A DNA stretch of 64,000 nt from the NCBI RefSeq assembly GCF_002954265.1, contig NZ_PPSL01000001.1, forward strand, positions 682,001 to 746,000. The letters run 5' to 3'. Position 1 is the first letter of the stretch, and every line of letters starts with the position of its first letter. Below the pieces are notes generated by a model. That model saw only the letters and a list, made by a program, of their open reading frames with translations, made no database searches and was not told where the DNA came from. Shown here piece by piece: positions 25,362-33,697 of the stretch. Position numbers and translations under genes: made by a program. This DNA is from Flavipsychrobacter stenotrophus (lineage in GTDB: Bacteria > Bacteroidota > Bacteroidia > Chitinophagales > Chitinophagaceae).

Positions 25362-26672
25362 TTATGCGACTACTTCACCTTCCAGATCGTAATCGAATGC
25401 TTTGGTGATACGTACATTAACGAAATCGCCAATTGGCAGGGCTTTTTTGCTTTCAATAACTACTTCGTTATCTACTTCAACACTGTCGAATTCGGTACGG
25501 GCAAGGTAACGGCCGGCTTCTTTTTTGTCGATGATCACTTTGAAAACTTTACCAACTTTCTCCTGGTTCTTTTCAAGCGAAATTTCCTGCTGTACCTCCA
25601 TTATTTCCTGCGCACGTTCTTCCTTTTCTTCAGCAGAAATGTTGTCGACCAATCCGTATGCTGATGTGTTTTCCTCGTGGGAGTAAGTAAAGATACCTAC
25701 GCGATCCAGGCGTTCTTCTTCCAGGAAGTTTTTCAGATCTTCTACATCGTCACGTGTTTCGCCGGGGAAGCCTGTGATAAGGGTGGTGCGGATACAGATA
25801 CCCGGAACACGATCACGAACATTGGCCAGCAATTCAGTAATATCCTTGCGGGTGATCTGGCGCTTCATGGCAGTAAGCATGTTGTCGGAAATATGCTGCA
25901 ACGGCATATCGAGGTAGTTGCAGATATTATCCCTTTCACGCATTACATCCAGTATTTCCAACGGAAATTTATGCGGGTAAGCGTAGTGTAGACGGATCCA
26001 AGTAAGGCCCGGCACATCGCTCAGGTGCTTCAATAATTCAGATAAAGCACGTTTTTTGTAAATATCAAGACCGTAGTAAGTAAGCTCCTGCGCTATGAGC
26101 ATGATCTCTCTTACACCCATGTTTACAAGGCGCTTAGCCTCTGCTACTACTTCTTCTATTGTCTTAGATACATGCTGGCCACGCATCAGAGGGATGGCGC
26201 AGAAAGAGCAGGTACGGTTACAACCTTCAGATATTTTGAGGTACGCGTAGTGCTTTGGTGTTGCCAGCATACGTTCGCCGATCAATTCCGCACGGTAGTC
26301 AGCATTGAACTGTTTCATCATCAATGGCAATTCCATTGTGCCGAACCAGGCATCCACCTCTGGTATTTCGTTCATCAGGTCGTTGCGGTAGCGTTCGCTA
26401 AGGCAACCAGTAACATATACTTTATCCAGCTTACCACTGCGCTTCAGATCTACCTGCTGCAGTATGGTATTGACGCTTTCTTCTTTTGCCTTATCAATAA
26501 AGCCACAGGTATTCACCACCACAATGTTGTGGTCCAGCTTACGGTTCTCGTGCACAGATTCTATGCCGTTGGCCTGCAACTGTCCGCTAAATACCTCGCT
26601 ATCAACCATATTCTTGGAGCAGCCGAGTGTAATGATGTTTACCTTATCTTTTTTTAATGTTCTTGCCTTCAT
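25362..26672 (-). CDS. rimO: Ribosomal protein S12 methylthiotransferase RimO
   Basis: A 436-residue radical-SAM enzyme that adds a methylthio group to an aspartate of ribosomal protein S12. N-terminal UPF0004 cysteines appear as GCSKN, NTCGF and GCLSE. The radical-SAM triad is CNRTCSFC near residue 150, and a TRAM domain ends the protein. The segment LNYA-type HYAYP and the DMPLQH motif are RimO-like rather than MiaB-like. It is separated from der by 122 bp of short repeats. Confidence 0.95.
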   Translation of the reverse strand: MKARTLKKDKVNIITLGCSKNMVDSEVFSGQLQANGIESVHENRKLDHNIVVVNTCGFIDKAKEESVNTILQQVDLKRSGKLDKVYVTGCLSERYRNDLMNEIPEVDAWFGTMELPLMMKQFNADYRAELIGERMLATPKHYAYLKISEGCNRTCSFCAIPLMRGQHVSKTIEEVVAEAKRLVNMGVREIMLIAQELTYYGLDIYKKRALSELLKHLSDVPGLTWIRLHYAYPHKFPLEILDVMRERDNICNYLDMPLQHISDNMLTAMKRQITRKDITELLANVRDRVPGICIRTTLITGFPGETRDDVEDLKNFLEEERLDRVGIFTYSHEENTSAYGLVDNISAEEKEERAQEIMEVQQEISLEKNQEKVGKVFKVIIDKKEAGRYLARTEFDSVEVDNEVVIESKKALPIGDFVNVRITKAFDYDLEGEVVA

Positions 26673-26678
26673 TGTTTA

Positions 26679-26712
26679 GTCGTAAGTCGTAAGTATTAAG
26701 TCGTAAGTCTTC
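26679..26712. repeat. AGTCGTAAGT short repeats
   Basis: Three close copies of AGTCGTAAGT lie between der and rimO, within the rimO upstream region. The same word occurs at 30923-30956 and, inverted, at 31211-31230. Confidence 0.65.
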
Positions 26713-26794
26713 ACGCTTCATACATACCGGTTAATATTTCACATTCTTTGCACGGATCAATCCATCTACTATGTACTAACTACTATCTACTGTC

Positions 26795-28120
26795 TTATTT
26801 CTGCCTCATAAAGATACGAACCGGAACACCGCTAAAGCTGAAGTGTGCGCGGATCTTATTTTCGAGGAAGTTCTCGTATGGTTTCTTAACAGAATCGGGG
26901 TGATTGCAATAGAATGCGAATGACGGCACGTGCGTAGGCACCTGCTGCACAAACTTGATCTTAACTGCATAACCACGGGTCATTGGCGGCGGGAAGTTTT
27001 CAATTTCCTTCAGCATAACCTCATTCAATACCGATGTAGCGATGCGCCTTGTGCGGTTCTCGAATACTTCCAGTGCTTTTTCCATACCCTGAAAAATACG
27101 GGTCTTCTCAGACGCGGATACGAATATTACGGGGAAGTCGGTAAATGGTGCCATACGTTCCTTGAGCATTTTTTCGTAGTCGCGGGCGGTATTGGTTTCT
27201 TTTGGAACCAGGTCCCACTTGTTGACCAATACCACAACGCCTTTACCTTTTCTTGTAGCCAAACTGAAGATACTTACATCCTGTGCGGTAACACCTACAC
27301 TTGCATCTATCAGCATCATACAAACATCGGCTTCATCCATAGCGCGGATGGCACGGATAACGGAGTAGAACTCCAGATCTTCGTGTACGTTCTTTTTCTT
27401 ACGGATACCCGCGGTATCTATCAGCATGAATTCTTTACCGAACAGCTTGTAGTGCGTATGAATAGTATCGCGGGTAGTACCTGCAATATCTGATACAATG
27501 GTACGTTCCTGATTGATCAAAGCATTCAACAGGGTAGACTTACCTGCATTTGGCTGACCTATGATAGCAAATTTAGGCAACGGGTTGCCTTCTGCATCCA
27601 GGTTCTCGGTAGGTTCTTCATCGTCCTTGATATGCGTAACTACTTCATCCAGCAATTCACCACTGCCGCTTCCTGAGATAGAGGAGATCATGAATGTATT
27701 GTCGAAGCCCAGAGAGTAAAATTCTGTAGCGTATAAAGCTCGTTCGGGGTTATCTACTTTGTTTACAACCAGCAACACCGGTTTGGTAGAGCGCCTGAGG
27801 AGGTCAGCCATATCCTGATCCTGACCGGTTATACCTGTGGTGGTATCGCAGACAAATAATATAAGATCAGCTTCATCAACGGCTATATGTACCTGCTTGC
27901 GTATCTCGCGCTCAAATACATCTTCAGACCGGCTAACGAAACCACCAGTATCGATAACATTGAATACCTTTCCTGCCCAGTCGGCAATACCGTACTGGCG
28001 ATCGCGGGTTACACCGCTCACATCATCAACAATAGCCTTGCGCTGTTCTAATAAGCGATTGAATAAAGTTGACTTACCTACATTGGGCCTTCCTACTATT
28101 GCAACTGTAAAACCAGACAT
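26795..28120 (-). CDS. der: Ribosome biogenesis GTPase Der (EngA)
   Basis: A 441-residue protein with two consecutive GTPase domains, the hallmark of Der. The first P-loop is GRPNVGKST (residues ~9-17) with DTGG and NKVD. The second is GQPNAGKST (~190) with DTAGIRKK and NKWD. A KH-like C-terminal domain follows. It acts in 50S subunit maturation. Its own promoter (-7 TACCTTTG on the minus strand, 28146-28153) lies 26 bp upstream. Confidence 0.97.
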   Translation of the reverse strand: MSGFTVAIVGRPNVGKSTLFNRLLEQRKAIVDDVSGVTRDRQYGIADWAGKVFNVIDTGGFVSRSEDVFEREIRKQVHIAVDEADLILFVCDTTTGITGQDQDMADLLRRSTKPVLLVVNKVDNPERALYATEFYSLGFDNTFMISSISGSGSGELLDEVVTHIKDDEEPTENLDAEGNPLPKFAIIGQPNAGKSTLLNALINQERTIVSDIAGTTRDTIHTHYKLFGKEFMLIDTAGIRKKKNVHEDLEFYSVIRAIRAMDEADVCMMLIDASVGVTAQDVSIFSLATRKGKGVVVLVNKWDLVPKETNTARDYEKMLKERMAPFTDFPVIFVSASEKTRIFQGMEKALEVFENRTRRIATSVLNEVMLKEIENFPPPMTRGYAVKIKFVQQVPTHVPSFAFYCNHPDSVKKPYENFLENKIRAHFSFSGVPVRIFMRQK

Positions 28121-28145
28121 TTAATTAAAATTTAATTTAAGGGTG

Positions 28146-28153
28146 CAAAGGTA
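28146..28153 (-). promoter_or_regulatory. -7 promoter element of der (TACCTTTG)
   Basis: A TAnnTTTG match on the minus strand 26 bp before the der ATG. Confidence 0.5.
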
Positions 28154-28355
28154 CGTGTTATTAGTGGGATATGAGCGCGTTAAGGTTTTATTGTGATATG
28201 GGTGCTAAGGTGATCATAAGACAGGGCATTGCTGACCAAAACAATAGTGATACATATGGCCAAATTAATCCATTAATTTATGCAGCAGAGCCGGTAGGTT
28301 TTCATTCAATTTTGTATTTTCGTTTTCTTATTTAGCATTCCTAATTATCACCACC

Positions 28356-28949
28356 ATGAAGTTTAAATTCCTCCTGTTTGCCCTCACTGTAGTGGCATAC
28401 ACGCACACCGGCTGCAGAAACGTTGAACAAGAACAGCGGAAGCTGGCACTCGATTCCCTAGCCGCAATAAGAAGAGTTGCAGATAGTGTGGAGCAGATAT
28501 CTGCTATTCCCGGAGCACTATTTGGAAGTAAAGAAGATGACGTAGCGTTTGCTATTAGTAATTTAGATATCGTTGATCACAACTCATTTAACGGTTTTCA
28601 GTACGACCATATTGAACCTTATTATTTTGAAAACGGATTGATGGAGGTGAAAATTATTGGCAATGCGTATAGTTGGTCGGAGTATGATAGTGTGTACGAA
28701 ACAATATCAAACTGTGTAGAAATTTTTAACGGCAAGTATGGTAATCCGACAGATATGGATTCTACTTTGCAAATGAAGATGAAGTATGATGAGGCGAGAC
28801 TATTTGGATGGAAAAAGGGGGATAAGGGTGTAAGTATTCGTATAATTTCTGATTATTATAAGTTTCTTTTTGAGATAGATATATGGTCAGATAAGATGCA
28901 AAAGGCATATGCCCGTAGTATTGCTGATAGGGTGAGAAACCCGTTGTAG
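28356..28949 (+). CDS. Lipoprotein, unknown function
   Basis: A 197-residue protein with a lipoprotein signal (LLFALTVVAYTHTGC, lipid Cys at ~20), a short charged helix and a soluble β-rich domain (FENGLMEVKIIGNAYSWSEYD, VSIRIISDYYKFLFEIDIW). I do not recognise the family. It converges with the next gene, the stops being 2 bp apart, so little room exists for a terminator. Confidence 0.65.
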   Translation: MKFKFLLFALTVVAYTHTGCRNVEQEQRKLALDSLAAIRRVADSVEQISAIPGALFGSKEDDVAFAISNLDIVDHNSFNGFQYDHIEPYYFENGLMEVKIIGNAYSWSEYDSVYETISNCVEIFNGKYGNPTDMDSTLQMKMKYDEARLFGWKKGDKGVSIRIISDYYKFLFEIDIWSDKMQKAYARSIADRVRNPL

Positions 28950-28951
28950 GA

Positions 28952-29695
28952 TTATTCAGTCACCCCCACCATAACCCCAAAATCACCATCCAGGTCCATA
29001 CGTTTCAGTTCCGGCAGATAGGTACGGCTGATGCCACCATCGAGGAAGAGGGCTTGCGGGCAATGTAACTTGTCTTTAAAGATCATTGCAAAGTCATATA
29101 GGTTGACCAAGCCATCTGATATAACAAAATAAACCCGGCCGTCTTTATCTATGCCCACTCCATTGCGGATGTTGATATTGGCTGAGCCTTTTGTGAACTG
29201 GCTATTGACTACGCCGTCTACTACTAGCATGGGGCCGGATTGTGTGGCGAATACTACCTTTTCCTTTTTATTGAATGTCTCGGATGTTGTTATATAAGCA
29301 TGTTGGGCGGTGGTGTAGAAAACACCATTGGGCTGCATATAGAAATTGGTCTTTGGTCCTTTTTTCAGGTCTATCCGTCTAAGTTCTTTTCCATTTTCTA
29401 TGTATAAACCTTTAGGGCCATTTTCAGTTGTGTACATGCCGGCGTTGGCGGCAAAGAGCAATTTTTTCCCTTTTGATGCGGTATAAGCCTTCAGATTACC
29501 CAAGCTTCTCAATATTGCTCCGTTGGCTCCTTTCCAGAAAAGCTGAATGTTTTGTGCAGGATTGTTGACCACGAATACATCGTAACGAGCGCCTGCGTAG
29601 TTCAGCTGCATAGCGTTGGTCTTACCACTTTTGGTGGTGGGCTTCATTACCTTAGGTTGCTGTGCAATTGATACTGTGCAGCAAATAATGAGCAA
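28952..29695 (-). CDS. Phosphodiester glycosidase (NAGPA-like) domain protein, start uncertain
   Basis: A 247-residue protein with the NAGPA/phosphodiester-glycosidase pattern: FAANAGMYTTENGPKGLYIENGK, FYMQPNGVFY, ATQSGPMLVVDG, RNGVGIDKDGRVYFVISDG and ALFLDGGISRTYLP. Relatives cut GlcNAc-phosphodiester bonds or exopolysaccharide. The start is a TTG at 29695, which gives a signal sequence that is too short. The frame is open further upstream (IVIIALLIICCTVSIAQ would be a good signal peptide) but has no ATG, GTG or TTG there. An ATT start or a small 5' lesion is possible. Confidence 0.75.
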   Translation of the reverse strand: MLIICCTVSIAQQPKVMKPTTKSGKTNAMQLNYAGARYDVFVVNNPAQNIQLFWKGANGAILRSLGNLKAYTASKGKKLLFAANAGMYTTENGPKGLYIENGKELRRIDLKKGPKTNFYMQPNGVFYTTAQHAYITTSETFNKKEKVVFATQSGPMLVVDGVVNSQFTKGSANINIRNGVGIDKDGRVYFVISDGLVNLYDFAMIFKDKLHCPQALFLDGGISRTYLPELKRMDLDGDFGVMVGVTE

Positions 29696-29781
29696 GGCAA
29701 TAATGACAATTCGATCGAGGGTTTTTAAGGGGATTATGAGACTTGTGGAAGTGGCATGGTATTTTTTATGGTCACAGTATT

Positions 29782-29997
29782 ATGATACTACAACTTAATC
29801 CGACTATACTTGTAGATACGCCGCTTGGCCGGGGGCATGCCATTTTTCTTATTGACTATGGTATGCACCAAAACACCTGCTGGGTGGTGACCCTACAAGA
29901 CAATGGGGTGGTGAAGCATTTTGACTGTAATGACATCATCGTTACTACGAACTATACCTACCATATTAATACAGAGCGGAATATTAATCATAAGTGA
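29782..29997 (+). CDS. Small conserved hypothetical protein
   Basis: A 71-residue soluble protein: ILVDTPLGRGHAIFLIDYG, WVVTLQDNGVVKHFDCNDI, then NYTYHINTERN. The pattern of a short β-rich domain (PLG.G.A.FLIDYG … WVV … FDNNDI) recurs in small Bacteroidota and phage proteins as I remember them; no function is known. ATG 29782 is chosen because the conserved block begins there. Confidence 0.5.
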   Translation: MILQLNPTILVDTPLGRGHAIFLIDYGMHQNTCWVVTLQDNGVVKHFDCNDIIVTTNYTYHINTERNINHK

Positions 29998-30044
29998 GAT
30001 GAGATTTTTTAACCTATAAGTATTGGTTTGTCGGCTTGCATAAT

Positions 30045-30133
30045 TATGTCGCCCTTACAGGGCTTCTGACATGCTGTATTTTTGGTTTGAGGGGTTGAAA
30101 CCCCTCGCTATTTATGTCGCTCTTTCAGAGCTT
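30045..30133. repeat. TATGTCGCCC-family intergenic repeats, copies 1 and 2
   Basis: TATGTCGCCCTTACAGGGCTT at 30045-30065 and the variant TATGTCGCTCTTTCAGAGCTT at 30113-30133 are each small hairpins (GCCCTT…AGGGC; GCTCTT…AGAGC with compensating changes). Between them lies GGGGTTGAAACCCC, another hairpin. Further copies are at 41133 and 41352. Confidence 0.7.
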
Positions 30134-30211
30134 GTTAGTTTGATTATATCAATGACATTGACTTAACGGGGTCAAAACATTTAAGGCGCAAATTCTACCG
30201 TGTAAGGATCA

Positions 30212-30520
30212 TTATTTCTCCGCCCACTCAATACGTTCCAGTAGTTGTTGGTAGGAGGTTTCTGATGAAACGCCGTAACCGGTAACCAACACGCCTTTTT
30301 TCCCTTCCCTGGAGATTAGTGCATAAACGGCTGATTCTTCATCGGGGTCGGAATCGCCTTCGTAGCGATAGACATCAACTATCTTTAATTCTTCTGGCAT
30401 GTATACCCCTCCTGTGTGGCCAATACCCTCATCGCGAAAACTGAAGCTGTTGGTGAAGCCTTGTTTCTTAAATTCTTCGAGTGCTTCTGCAACCGGTCCG
30501 TAGTGAACTTGCTTTTCCAT
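30212..30520 (-). CDS. Small conserved protein (often labelled phosphoribosylpyrophosphate synthetase)
   Basis: A 102-residue protein: an N-terminal VAEALEEFKKQGFTNSF helix, MPEELKIVDVYRYEGDSDPDEESAVYALIS and KKGVLVTGYGVSSE. The family is widespread in Flavobacteria and Chitinophagaceae and is commonly labelled a PRPP synthetase. At about 100 residues and without a PRPP motif it cannot be that enzyme. Its real function is unknown. Confidence 0.65.
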   Translation of the reverse strand: MEKQVHYGPVAEALEEFKKQGFTNSFSFRDEGIGHTGGVYMPEELKIVDVYRYEGDSDPDEESAVYALISREGKKGVLVTGYGVSSETSYQQLLERIEWAEK

Positions 30521-30631
30521 GATGGTGTGTTTGGTGAGTGGTAATAAAGTTAAGGATTTTTATAGAGAGTATTAAGTCTAAAGTAGAAGGTAAAAAGCTT
30601 TGGTTGTTGCGGGTTAATTGTGGGGTTCGGA

Positions 30632-30763
30632 AAAGTGGCAGTTTTTCATAAAAGTGGCAGTTTGCACTTGGTGTTTTGGCGGTATGTGTTTGTAGGTAAG
30701 GTTTTTGGCGGATTTTAACGAACTGCTACTTTCTGCCACTTTCTGCCACATGCTGCCACTTTT
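30632..30763. repeat. Inverted clusters of AAGTGGCAG words
   Basis: AAAGTGGCAGTTT occurs at 30632-30644 and 30651-30663. Its complement CTGCCACTTT, or a close variant, occurs four times at 30723-30763. The two clusters could form a branched stem about 60 bp apart. Confidence 0.6.
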
Positions 30764-30776
30764 TGTGTGGCCCTGA

Positions 30777-30811
30777 CGCTTTGGAGACGCACCCTTCGAT
30801 AAAAACTCAGG
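30777..30811. repeat. Dispersed intergenic repeat, copy B
   Basis: 35 bp identical to 5245-5279. Downstream the two copies diverge, and the hairpin arm seen in copy A is degraded here. Confidence 0.75.
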
Positions 30812-30960
30812 ATGATAATGAGTCGCTACCTGAGTCCGCACAAGTGGTTGGTATTCCGGTGCAATTTACAACGGGGTTTTTGTCTGGCAAAGGACATTAA
30901 CAAAATGTGGATGTCTTCTTTTAGTCATAAGTCGTAAGTTATAAGTCGTAAGTCGTCGGA

Positions 30961-31132
30961 GTGTGGGTGTGGGTGAGAGTGAGAGTATGAGTATGAGTGA
31001 GAGTATGAGTATGAGTGTGAGTGTGAGTGTGAGTGTGAGTGTGAGTGTGAGTGTGAGTGTGAGTGTGAGTGTGAGTGGGAGTGGGAGTGGGAGTGGGAGT
31101 GGGAGTGGGAGTGGGAGTGGGAGTGGGAGTGT
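30961..31132. repeat. Hexanucleotide satellite (GAGTGT)n(GAGTGG)n
   Basis: About 172 bp of uninterrupted GAGTRN hexamers in three blocks: mixed GAGAGT/GAGTAT, then ~10 GAGTGT, then ~10 GAGTGG. Strand bias is extreme (almost no C). It lies upstream of no start codon: both flanking genes point left, so it sits between the downstream side of the kynA unit and the upstream side of the 102-aa gene. Confidence 0.9.
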
Positions 31133-31156
31133 ACTGATGTAGTACTGCCGTTATAA

Positions 31157-31195
31157 TAGTAAAAGGTAGAGAGCTGTGCTCCCTACCTTTTACTA
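31157..31195 (-). terminator. Hairpin downstream of kynA
   Basis: TAGTAAAAGGTAG (31157-31169) pairs perfectly over 13 bp with CTACCTTTTACTA (31183-31195), 33 bp past the kynA stop. There is no strong U tract on either side, so it is a terminator-like or mRNA-stabilising hairpin. Confidence 0.5.
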
Positions 31196-31227
31196 TTTAC
31201 GAAAGACTCACGACTTATGACTTACGA

Positions 31228-32259
31228 CTAATTACAATACCCCAAATCCTTTACCAGCGCTTCGGGAAGCTTTGGCAGCATGTTGCGGGGAAGGAGGAAT
31301 GAGGTGAGTTCGGCCAGTTCTTTGAATATATAGTGGCTATCGGCGGCGCCCTTCAGGTATTCTGCACCTGTGCTGCCACCGGTACCTACGCGCTTGCCAA
31401 TGGTGCGCTGTACCATATGTATGTGCCTATGGCGCCACATGCTGAGGTTCTGGTCAATCTCCAGCAACAGGCTCAGCAGGTTGTATGGCAGTTGCAATAG
31501 CGGATGGTCTCTGTAGAGCATGATGAACAGTGCGCTTCGGCTGGCATCGGCACTGAATGAGCGGCCTTCAGGGTACTCGGCATCGTTGGTGAATAGGGTG
31601 TCGAACATTTTCATATTTACCTGTTCTATTTCGCTGAGGCTGTTCTTATATGCCTCGCGGTAGTTGGTCCAGAAGTTACCGGTGTTGTTTTCCCAGTATT
31701 CTGCGTTTTTGGTAAATGGCATACGTTCCAGCCAGCTGTTGAGCAAGGTAAGCAGTGATACTTCGCTCTCGGCCTGCTTTACGCGGTTTACATCGGCCTG
31801 GGTAAGTTGAGACAGGTAATAGGCTTTGCCATGGCGGTTGTCGTACTTCAGGCCCAACGTAGCTTCTATCATCTTGAACTGTATGCTCTGGAAGCCGGAT
31901 GCTGGGCGTAACAGGTCGCGGAAATCGAGGAAGTCGAGCGGGGTCATTGTTTCAATGATGCCCATTTGGGTAACAGTCAATTCGAGTATAGAGCACACAC
32001 GCTTAAGGCGGTGTACACTATTATATATATCGGGTGTGTTATTGTGGATGTTGGGCTGCATGAATACTTCACGCACCACACGTAGTTCATGGAGTATCTG
32101 CTTGAACCAAAGCTCATATGCCTGGTGAATAACGATGAACAGCATTTCATCGTCGGCTTTTATTCCTTCTTTGGCGCTTTCAGGCTCCTGGGCATTCAGT
32201 ATTTTATCTAGTTGCAGGTATTCGCTATAGTATACCGGCTTACGGTCTTTCATTTCCAT
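31228..32259 (-). CDS. kynA: Tryptophan 2,3-dioxygenase
   Basis: A 343-residue heme dioxygenase opening the indole ring of tryptophan to N-formylkynurenine, the first step of the kynurenine route. The family signature DEMLFIVIHQAYELWFKQI is near residue 35. LDFLDFRDLLRPASGFQS, MWRHRHIHMVQRTIG (heme-ligand His region) and GTGGSTGAEYLK follow. Slightly longer than proteobacterial forms, as in other Bacteroidota. No other kynurenine gene is adjacent. Confidence 0.95.
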   Translation of the reverse strand: MEMKDRKPVYYSEYLQLDKILNAQEPESAKEGIKADDEMLFIVIHQAYELWFKQILHELRVVREVFMQPNIHNNTPDIYNSVHRLKRVCSILELTVTQMGIIETMTPLDFLDFRDLLRPASGFQSIQFKMIEATLGLKYDNRHGKAYYLSQLTQADVNRVKQAESEVSLLTLLNSWLERMPFTKNAEYWENNTGNFWTNYREAYKNSLSEIEQVNMKMFDTLFTNDAEYPEGRSFSADASRSALFIMLYRDHPLLQLPYNLLSLLLEIDQNLSMWRHRHIHMVQRTIGKRVGTGGSTGAEYLKGAADSHYIFKELAELTSFLLPRNMLPKLPEALVKDLGYCN

Positions 32260-32394
32260 GGGCGAAAATTACGAAGATTTTCGGGAGGTGGGTAGTGATT
32301 TTTGTCAGGGGGGCGTGAACTGTCAACTTACGGTTGATGCAGGCAGTATCAATGGGATTAGGTGAAATTGTAATTATGTATTTTAAAATTAGAC

Positions 32395-32440
32395 GGGCGT
32401 TACAAACGCCCAACCGTGGCATCCGCGTTGCAAACGCGGA
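32395..32440. repeat. Two REP-like hairpins
   Basis: GGGCGTT/AACGCCC at 32395-32411 and TCCGCGTT/AACGCGGA at 32422-32440, each with a 3-base loop, eleven bases apart. They lie between divergent genes and are typical of dispersed intergenic hairpin units. Confidence 0.65.
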
Positions 32441-32474
32441 CGAGGTGGTCTATCGGGTATATTCGCCAAAACAA

Positions 32475-32504
32475 TTGATAATTAGTTTCCCGTTTCTATA
32501 TTTG
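32475..32504 (+). promoter_or_regulatory. Consensus promoter TTG-N19-TATATTTG
   Basis: -33 TTG (32475-32477) and -7 TATATTTG (32497-32504) with the ideal 19-bp spacing; the ATG follows 19 bp later at 32524. Confidence 0.6.
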
Positions 32505-32523
32505 TGTTATAAAACCTGTTTCT

Positions 32524-33198
32524 ATGAAACTCACCACCATCTCCAGGCCTTTATATTCTAATGAGATTGCACTCCTAAGGCAAGCACAGGCAGATGCACT
32601 CAGCCAGTTGCAGCCTAAGGTGAAGCAATATCATTATTTGGTGGCGGTATTGTTGGGGATATTATTCTTTTACCTAGCCTATCTTTCTGCTTCGCATTCC
32701 AATTTTCTTTTCTCTTTCCTGGTATTGATTGCTGTTCTGTGTGGTGCCTTTGTGGTCTTTATTCCATTTGAAGAGCGGAGACAGATAGAAAAATCGAGGG
32801 TAAAGGCTGCAAAAATTGAGGATTTGATAGCTATTAATGAGGTCGAAGTGACACCGGTGGCTGCGACACGAGTTGCTATAGCGCCTGAATTCGAAGATGA
32901 GTGTAACATGTATGTATTAGAGATCGCTACGGATAATGTATTGTACTTGTGGGACTATGATTATAACCTGGAAGAAATATTCCCTTGTCTGGAGTTTGAC
33001 GTTTATGACGATGTAGTGCAGGGACTTATTGGATATGCTGTAAATCCACTTAGCGAGAAGGTGGACCCAGTAGTTTTGGATAGGGAAAAGAAATGGAAGG
33101 CAATGACTGATTCAGGTTTGCCAAAAGATATGTCTATTGAGCATATTAGGTTTGATGAGGTGGTGGAGCAGTTTGGATTGGCTATTGATGTGGAGTAA
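32524..33198 (+). CDS. Two-helix membrane protein with acidic cytoplasmic domain
   Basis: A 224-residue protein. A charged N-terminus (~37 residues) is followed by two hydrophobic helices (YLVAVLLGILFFYLAYLSA and LFSFLVLIAVLCGAFVVFIPF) and a soluble acidic domain (ECNMYVLEIATDNVLYLWDYDYN …). No family was recognised. It has a near-perfect promoter, so it is expressed as a single-gene unit. Confidence 0.65.
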   Translation: MKLTTISRPLYSNEIALLRQAQADALSQLQPKVKQYHYLVAVLLGILFFYLAYLSASHSNFLFSFLVLIAVLCGAFVVFIPFEERRQIEKSRVKAAKIEDLIAINEVEVTPVAATRVAIAPEFEDECNMYVLEIATDNVLYLWDYDYNLEEIFPCLEFDVYDDVVQGLIGYAVNPLSEKVDPVVLDREKKWKAMTDSGLPKDMSIEHIRFDEVVEQFGLAIDVE

Positions 33199-33697
33199 TT
33201 GTCTGAATCAGAATGGCCAGAATTTTAGAATAAGGAGAATGCTCAATTATTTGCGCTATTCAAAGAGAATCGGCCTGATCCTGTATTTATCACCCCCGAC
33301 ATTCGACAACTGGCCTGTGGCCGGTCGAATATCGTCCCCTCTTAAAATAAGAGGGGAGTTTGTTGTTACGTACTCAAAGAAAACCGGCGCGATGCGAAAT
33401 GTCGTGGTTCGGCACTTCGATAAACTCAATGTAAACTCTGGCTCACCATGACATTCGGGTTCTTGTTTAGTGCATTCGAAGAGAACCGGCCCGACGCGCC
33501 AAAGATTGTCGCGGTTCGAGAACCTCACCGTGACAATCTTAGGCGATATTTATGATTATCAGGTGGGCATTTAGCTACGTCGCCATTAAGCAATTACGCC
33601 ATTTGAAAAAATCTCCCCCGATTTATCCACCTATATAAATTATGTGTTACCATATGGTTATTGTACTTTTGATGCGGTAAAAACCACAATTATTATT
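33199..33697. other. Gene-free stretch with three ~105-bp repeat units
   Basis: TTCAAAGAGAATCGGCCTGA (33259) recurs in variant form at 33373 and 33475. Between them are hairpins ATTCGAC/GTCGAAT (33301-33330) and CCCCTCTTA/TAAGAGGGG (33336-33356), and a segment like the dispersed CCCTTCGATAAA repeat (33413-33450). The M13 promoter (-7 TACTTTTG, 33664-33671) ends it. Confidence 0.6.
33664..33671 (+). promoter_or_regulatory. -7 promoter element TACTTTTG
   Basis: A TAnnTTTG match 26 bp before ATG 33698. It rules out the longer in-frame start at 33644. Confidence 0.55.

Larger units (their letters stand above)
30521..31227. other. 707-bp gene-free, repeat-dense region
   Basis: No coding frame is credible here. 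In order it holds: direct and inverted copies of AAGTGGCAG (30632-30763), copy B of the 35-bp dispersed repeat (30777-30811), AGTCGTAAGT words (30923-30956), a hexanucleotide tract (30961-31132), a 13-bp hairpin (31157-31195) and inverted AGTCGTAAGT words (31211-31230). Confidence 0.7.

Noticed and set aside
29616-29798. 60-codon ORF over the 5' end of the glycosidase gene
   Set aside because: Overlaps on the opposite strand and has no conserved features; the real small gene starts at 29782 in another frame.
30961-31132. Possible CRISPR array
   Set aside because: It is a simple hexamer tandem with no spacers and no cas genes nearby.
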